Assembly (NCBI GenBank): GCA_030049955.1
Contig: JASIJX010000074.1
Span: 1-14,012, forward strand
Length of the DNA: 14,012 nt
Source: Acidobacteriaceae bacterium
GTDB taxonomy: Bacteria > Acidobacteriota > Terriglobia > Terriglobales > Acidobacteriaceae
Direction of reading: 5' to 3'
Shown here one piece after another: positions 12,099-14,012 of this stretch; the stretch's first letter is position 1, and the number at the start of each line of letters is the position of its first letter. The notes beneath the pieces were generated by a model, which made no database searches, was not told where the DNA came from, and saw nothing but the letters and a program-made list of their open reading frames with translations. Both the position numbers and the translations under genes were made by a program.

Positions 12099-14012
12099 AT
12101 GAAGCTATTTAACAATACTTTTTCGCGTCGCACCTTTATCTCAGGAAGTCTGGTGGTCGCTCTGCAAAGCTATTGCCGAAGAGGCATTGCGTGGGCTTTC
12201 TCCGTCCAGCATCCTGACGACATTCTGCGCGAGCTCTCGCTAGAAGAGAAAATCGCTCTTTGTCACGGCGCGGTCCAAGCCATTGGGGCACCGGCTCTCA
12301 ATGATTCGCAGACCTTTGAGATGGGCGGTATTCCTCGTCTCGGAATACCGCCCATCAGTATGAGAGATGGCCGCGAAGCGATTCGGCCGATACCGTCCGA
12401 TTCCGTGAAGTATACAACCTCTCTGCCCTGCACCCTTTCTCTCGCAAGTACTTGGGACATTGAGGCAGCGGTTGCTTATGGCAACCTTCTGGCCGAAGAG
12501 TTGCTCGCGATGGACCAAAACGTGTTATTCGGTCCAAACATCAATTTGGGGCGAACACCGCTCGACGGACGCATTTTTGAAAACCTTGGGGAAGATCCTT
12601 TTCTCGCCGGAAAGATGGCTACCACTTATATCCAGGGAATACAGGAGAAGGGAGTCGCCGCCTGCTCGTGCCTTTTGGTGGCAAACGATTGTGAAACGTT
12701 TCGACATTACACCAGTTCCAACATGGATGAGCGCACTCTTCGCGAGATGCATCTGCTTCCGTTTGAGATCTCAGTCACGGATGGTCATGTGTGGATGATG
12801 ATGGCCGCCAATAGCTTGTTGAACGGTACTCATGATGCAGAAAATCGCCATTTGATCCAAGCGATCATGAAGGACGAGCTGGGGTTCGACGGTGTGATGA
12901 TAAGTGACTGGCGTGCTGCGTATGATCCGGTGGCAACTGCCCTTGCCGGAACAGACATGACTTGCGGTTTCTGCGCGTATGTTTTCGGAGATGGCCGCCT
13001 GCTTGCAGCGGTCAAAGCGGGCCAGGTTTCCGAATCCCTGATTGACGATAAGGCACGCCGCATCCTCAGGCTGTATGAGCGTTCTGGGGTACTCGACCCG
13101 GCAAAAAGAGCGAAAGGCGCTGTCGATTCGCAGGCGCACCGTGCTTTCGCGAGAAAAGTGGCTGCAGAAGGAATGGTATTGCTCAAGAATGAAAATAATC
13201 TTCTTCCATTGGATCTTGCCACAACAGGAACAATCCTCGTCGCCGGTCCAGCAGCAGAAACCGTTCCCGCCGGCGCTGGGTCCGGTGGGATTGGGCGGCC
13301 GCCATTCGAGATTTCTCCGCTGCAGGGCCTTAGGTCGGTCTTTGGGGAACGCGTCAAGCTGGCAGCCAAGGATACGCTGCGCGACGAGGCAAAATCCGCA
13401 CATGTAATTCTCTTCTTTGCGTGCGACCCATCGCACGGCGAAGGCGACGATTTGAAAAGCTTTGAACTTCCGGACGAGCAAGCGCAGACAATCTCAGCGC
13501 TAGCAACGGTGAGCCCAAGGACGGTTGTCATTCTGCTCACCGGAGGAGCTCTCTCCCTCGAGCCTTGGGCCGATCAAGTGCCAGCGATTTTGGAAGCGTG
13601 GTACGGGGGGCAGTCTACCGGAGACGCCGTTACAGATATTCTTACGGGCAAGGTCAACCCGTCCGGAAAACTAGCGCGCACATTCGGCAAACATCTAAAT
13701 GACTATGCCTGTCATGCACTGGGGCTTTGGCCGCCAAAGCTTGTATTGAATGAGCCTCCTCCAGAACCCTCCTTTCGGCGTGAAGATCGCAAAGAGATTC
13801 ATGCCTACGACGCGGATTATCAGGAGGGTGTCTTCATGGGGTATCGCTGGTTCGATGAAAAGAAGATCGAACCACGCTTTCCATTCGGCCATGGTCTGAG
13901 TTATACGGTGTTTTCCTATAACGATTTGGAACTGGAGCAAATGGATCATGGTATCCAGGTACATTGCACCGTCCGAAATGAGGGAGAACGTGATGGAGCA
14001 GAAGTAGTGCAG
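12099..14012 (+). CDS. Second GH3 enzyme, Tat-exported (3' end outside window)
   Basis: The frame runs open from the ATG at 12099, with GGGAG 5 bases upstream, through the last base: 638 residues and no stop. The N terminus has a twin-arginine motif, SRRTFISG. The GH3 barrel shows GIPRLGIP, FENLGEDPFLAG and nucleophile Asp270 (GVMISDWRA). The second domain carries a plausible acid/base Glu448 in HGEGDDLKSFELP, and the fibronectin III-like domain begins near residue 600 after FPFGHGLSYTVF. There is no PA14 insertion, so this is a different GH3 branch from its neighbour. The conserved Lys-His pair before VAND, which binds substrate in GH3, is Cys191-Leu192 (ACSCLLVANDCETFRH). Activity or specificity may thus be altered. 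It is probably a periplasmic or extracellular beta-glycosidase. Substrate cannot be told from sequence. Confidence 0.88.
   Translation, partial: MKLFNNTFSRRTFISGSLVVALQSYCRRGIAWAFSVQHPDDILRELSLEEKIALCHGAVQAIGAPALNDSQTFEMGGIPRLGIPPISMRDGREAIRPIPSDSVKYTTSLPCTLSLASTWDIEAAVAYGNLLAEELLAMDQNVLFGPNINLGRTPLDGRIFENLGEDPFLAGKMATTYIQGIQEKGVAACSCLLVANDCETFRHYTSSNMDERTLREMHLLPFEISVTDGHVWMMMAANSLLNGTHDAENRHLIQAIMKDELGFDGVMISDWRAAYDPVATALAGTDMTCGFCAYVFGDGRLLAAVKAGQVSESLIDDKARRILRLYERSGVLDPAKRAKGAVDSQAHRAFARKVAAEGMVLLKNENNLLPLDLATTGTILVAGPAAETVPAGAGSGGIGRPPFEISPLQGLRSVFGERVKLAAKDTLRDEAKSAHVILFFACDPSHGEGDDLKSFELPDEQAQTISALATVSPRTVVILLTGGALSLEPWADQVPAILEAWYGGQSTGDAVTDILTGKVNPSGKLARTFGKHLNDYACHALGLWPPKLVLNEPPPEPSFRREDRKEIHAYDADYQEGVFMGYRWFDEKKIEPRFPFGHGLSYTVFSYNDLELEQMDHGIQVHCTVRNEGERDGAEVVQ
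12320..12356. repeat. Perfect 15-bp inverted repeat inside the second GH3 gene
   Basis: GATGGGCGGTATTCC (12320-12334) and GGAATACCGCCCATC (12342-12356) are exact reverse complements separated by 7 bases. They encode the conserved GIPRLGIP stretch of the GH3 barrel. A stem this long would be stable in mRNA about 220 bases after the start codon. No T run follows, so it is not a typical terminator. Confidence 0.9.

Noticed and set aside
12771..13540. Two overlapping minus-strand open frames of 236 codons each inside the second GH3 gene
   Set aside because: Both are antisense to a well-supported GH3 coding frame and their translations look like low-information shadows.

Overview
The window holds part of a plant-polysaccharide degradation cluster, probably from an Acidobacteriota genome (Terriglobia-like). 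That lineage call is an inference. It rests on the GC-rich but not extreme base composition, the serine/threonine/glycine-rich tandem beta-sandwich repeats fused to a secreted glycosidase, the dense run of extracytoplasmic carbohydrate-active enzymes, and the repeated use of twin-arginine signal peptides. No rRNA, tRNA, insertion sequence or CRISPR array is visible.

Layout, left to right. (1) The 3' part of a secreted protein (to 1274) has two BACON-like repeats of about 109 residues followed by a domain that looks like glycoside hydrolase family 12. A strong intrinsic terminator follows. (2) A 407-base gap carries a sigma70-like promoter overlapped by two FadR-like half-palindromes. It leads into a 977-residue GH2 enzyme of the beta-galactosidase type (1682-4615) with its own terminator. 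(3) A 365-base stretch without a convincing gene precedes a GntR/FadR-type (FCD domain) regulator on the minus strand (4981-5694). (4) Divergent from the regulator lies a two-domain alpha/beta-hydrolase (5996-8404), behind a good TTGACA/TATATC promoter with a near-palindrome in its spacer. (5) A sulfatase gene fragment (8656-9182) has a frameshift in a G6 run and loses its last two thirds or so at a junction just before the next gene. (6) A complete GH3 enzyme with a PA14 insertion follows (9217-11829). (7) A second, unrelated GH3 enzyme starts at 12099 and runs off the end of the window.

Together these genes suggest stepwise breakdown of a decorated hemicellulose. The GH12-like endo-enzyme would cut the backbone, the esterase-like hydrolase would remove acyl groups, and GH2 and the two GH3 enzymes would trim galactosyl and glucosyl or xylosyl residues outside the cytoplasmic membrane. 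The GntR regulator is the only visible local candidate to control the cluster. Both candidate operator regions lie at promoters of degradative genes. Substrates are inferred from families, not shown.

The points most worth a second look are the paired FadR-like sites at the GH2 promoter, the Ser-to-Glu change at the first nucleophile elbow of the two-domain hydrolase, the altered active-site motifs in both GH3 enzymes, the broken sulfatase with a possible 3' remnant beyond the GH3 gene, and a perfect 15-bp inverted repeat inside the second GH3 gene. I did not find a clearly new multi-gene system.
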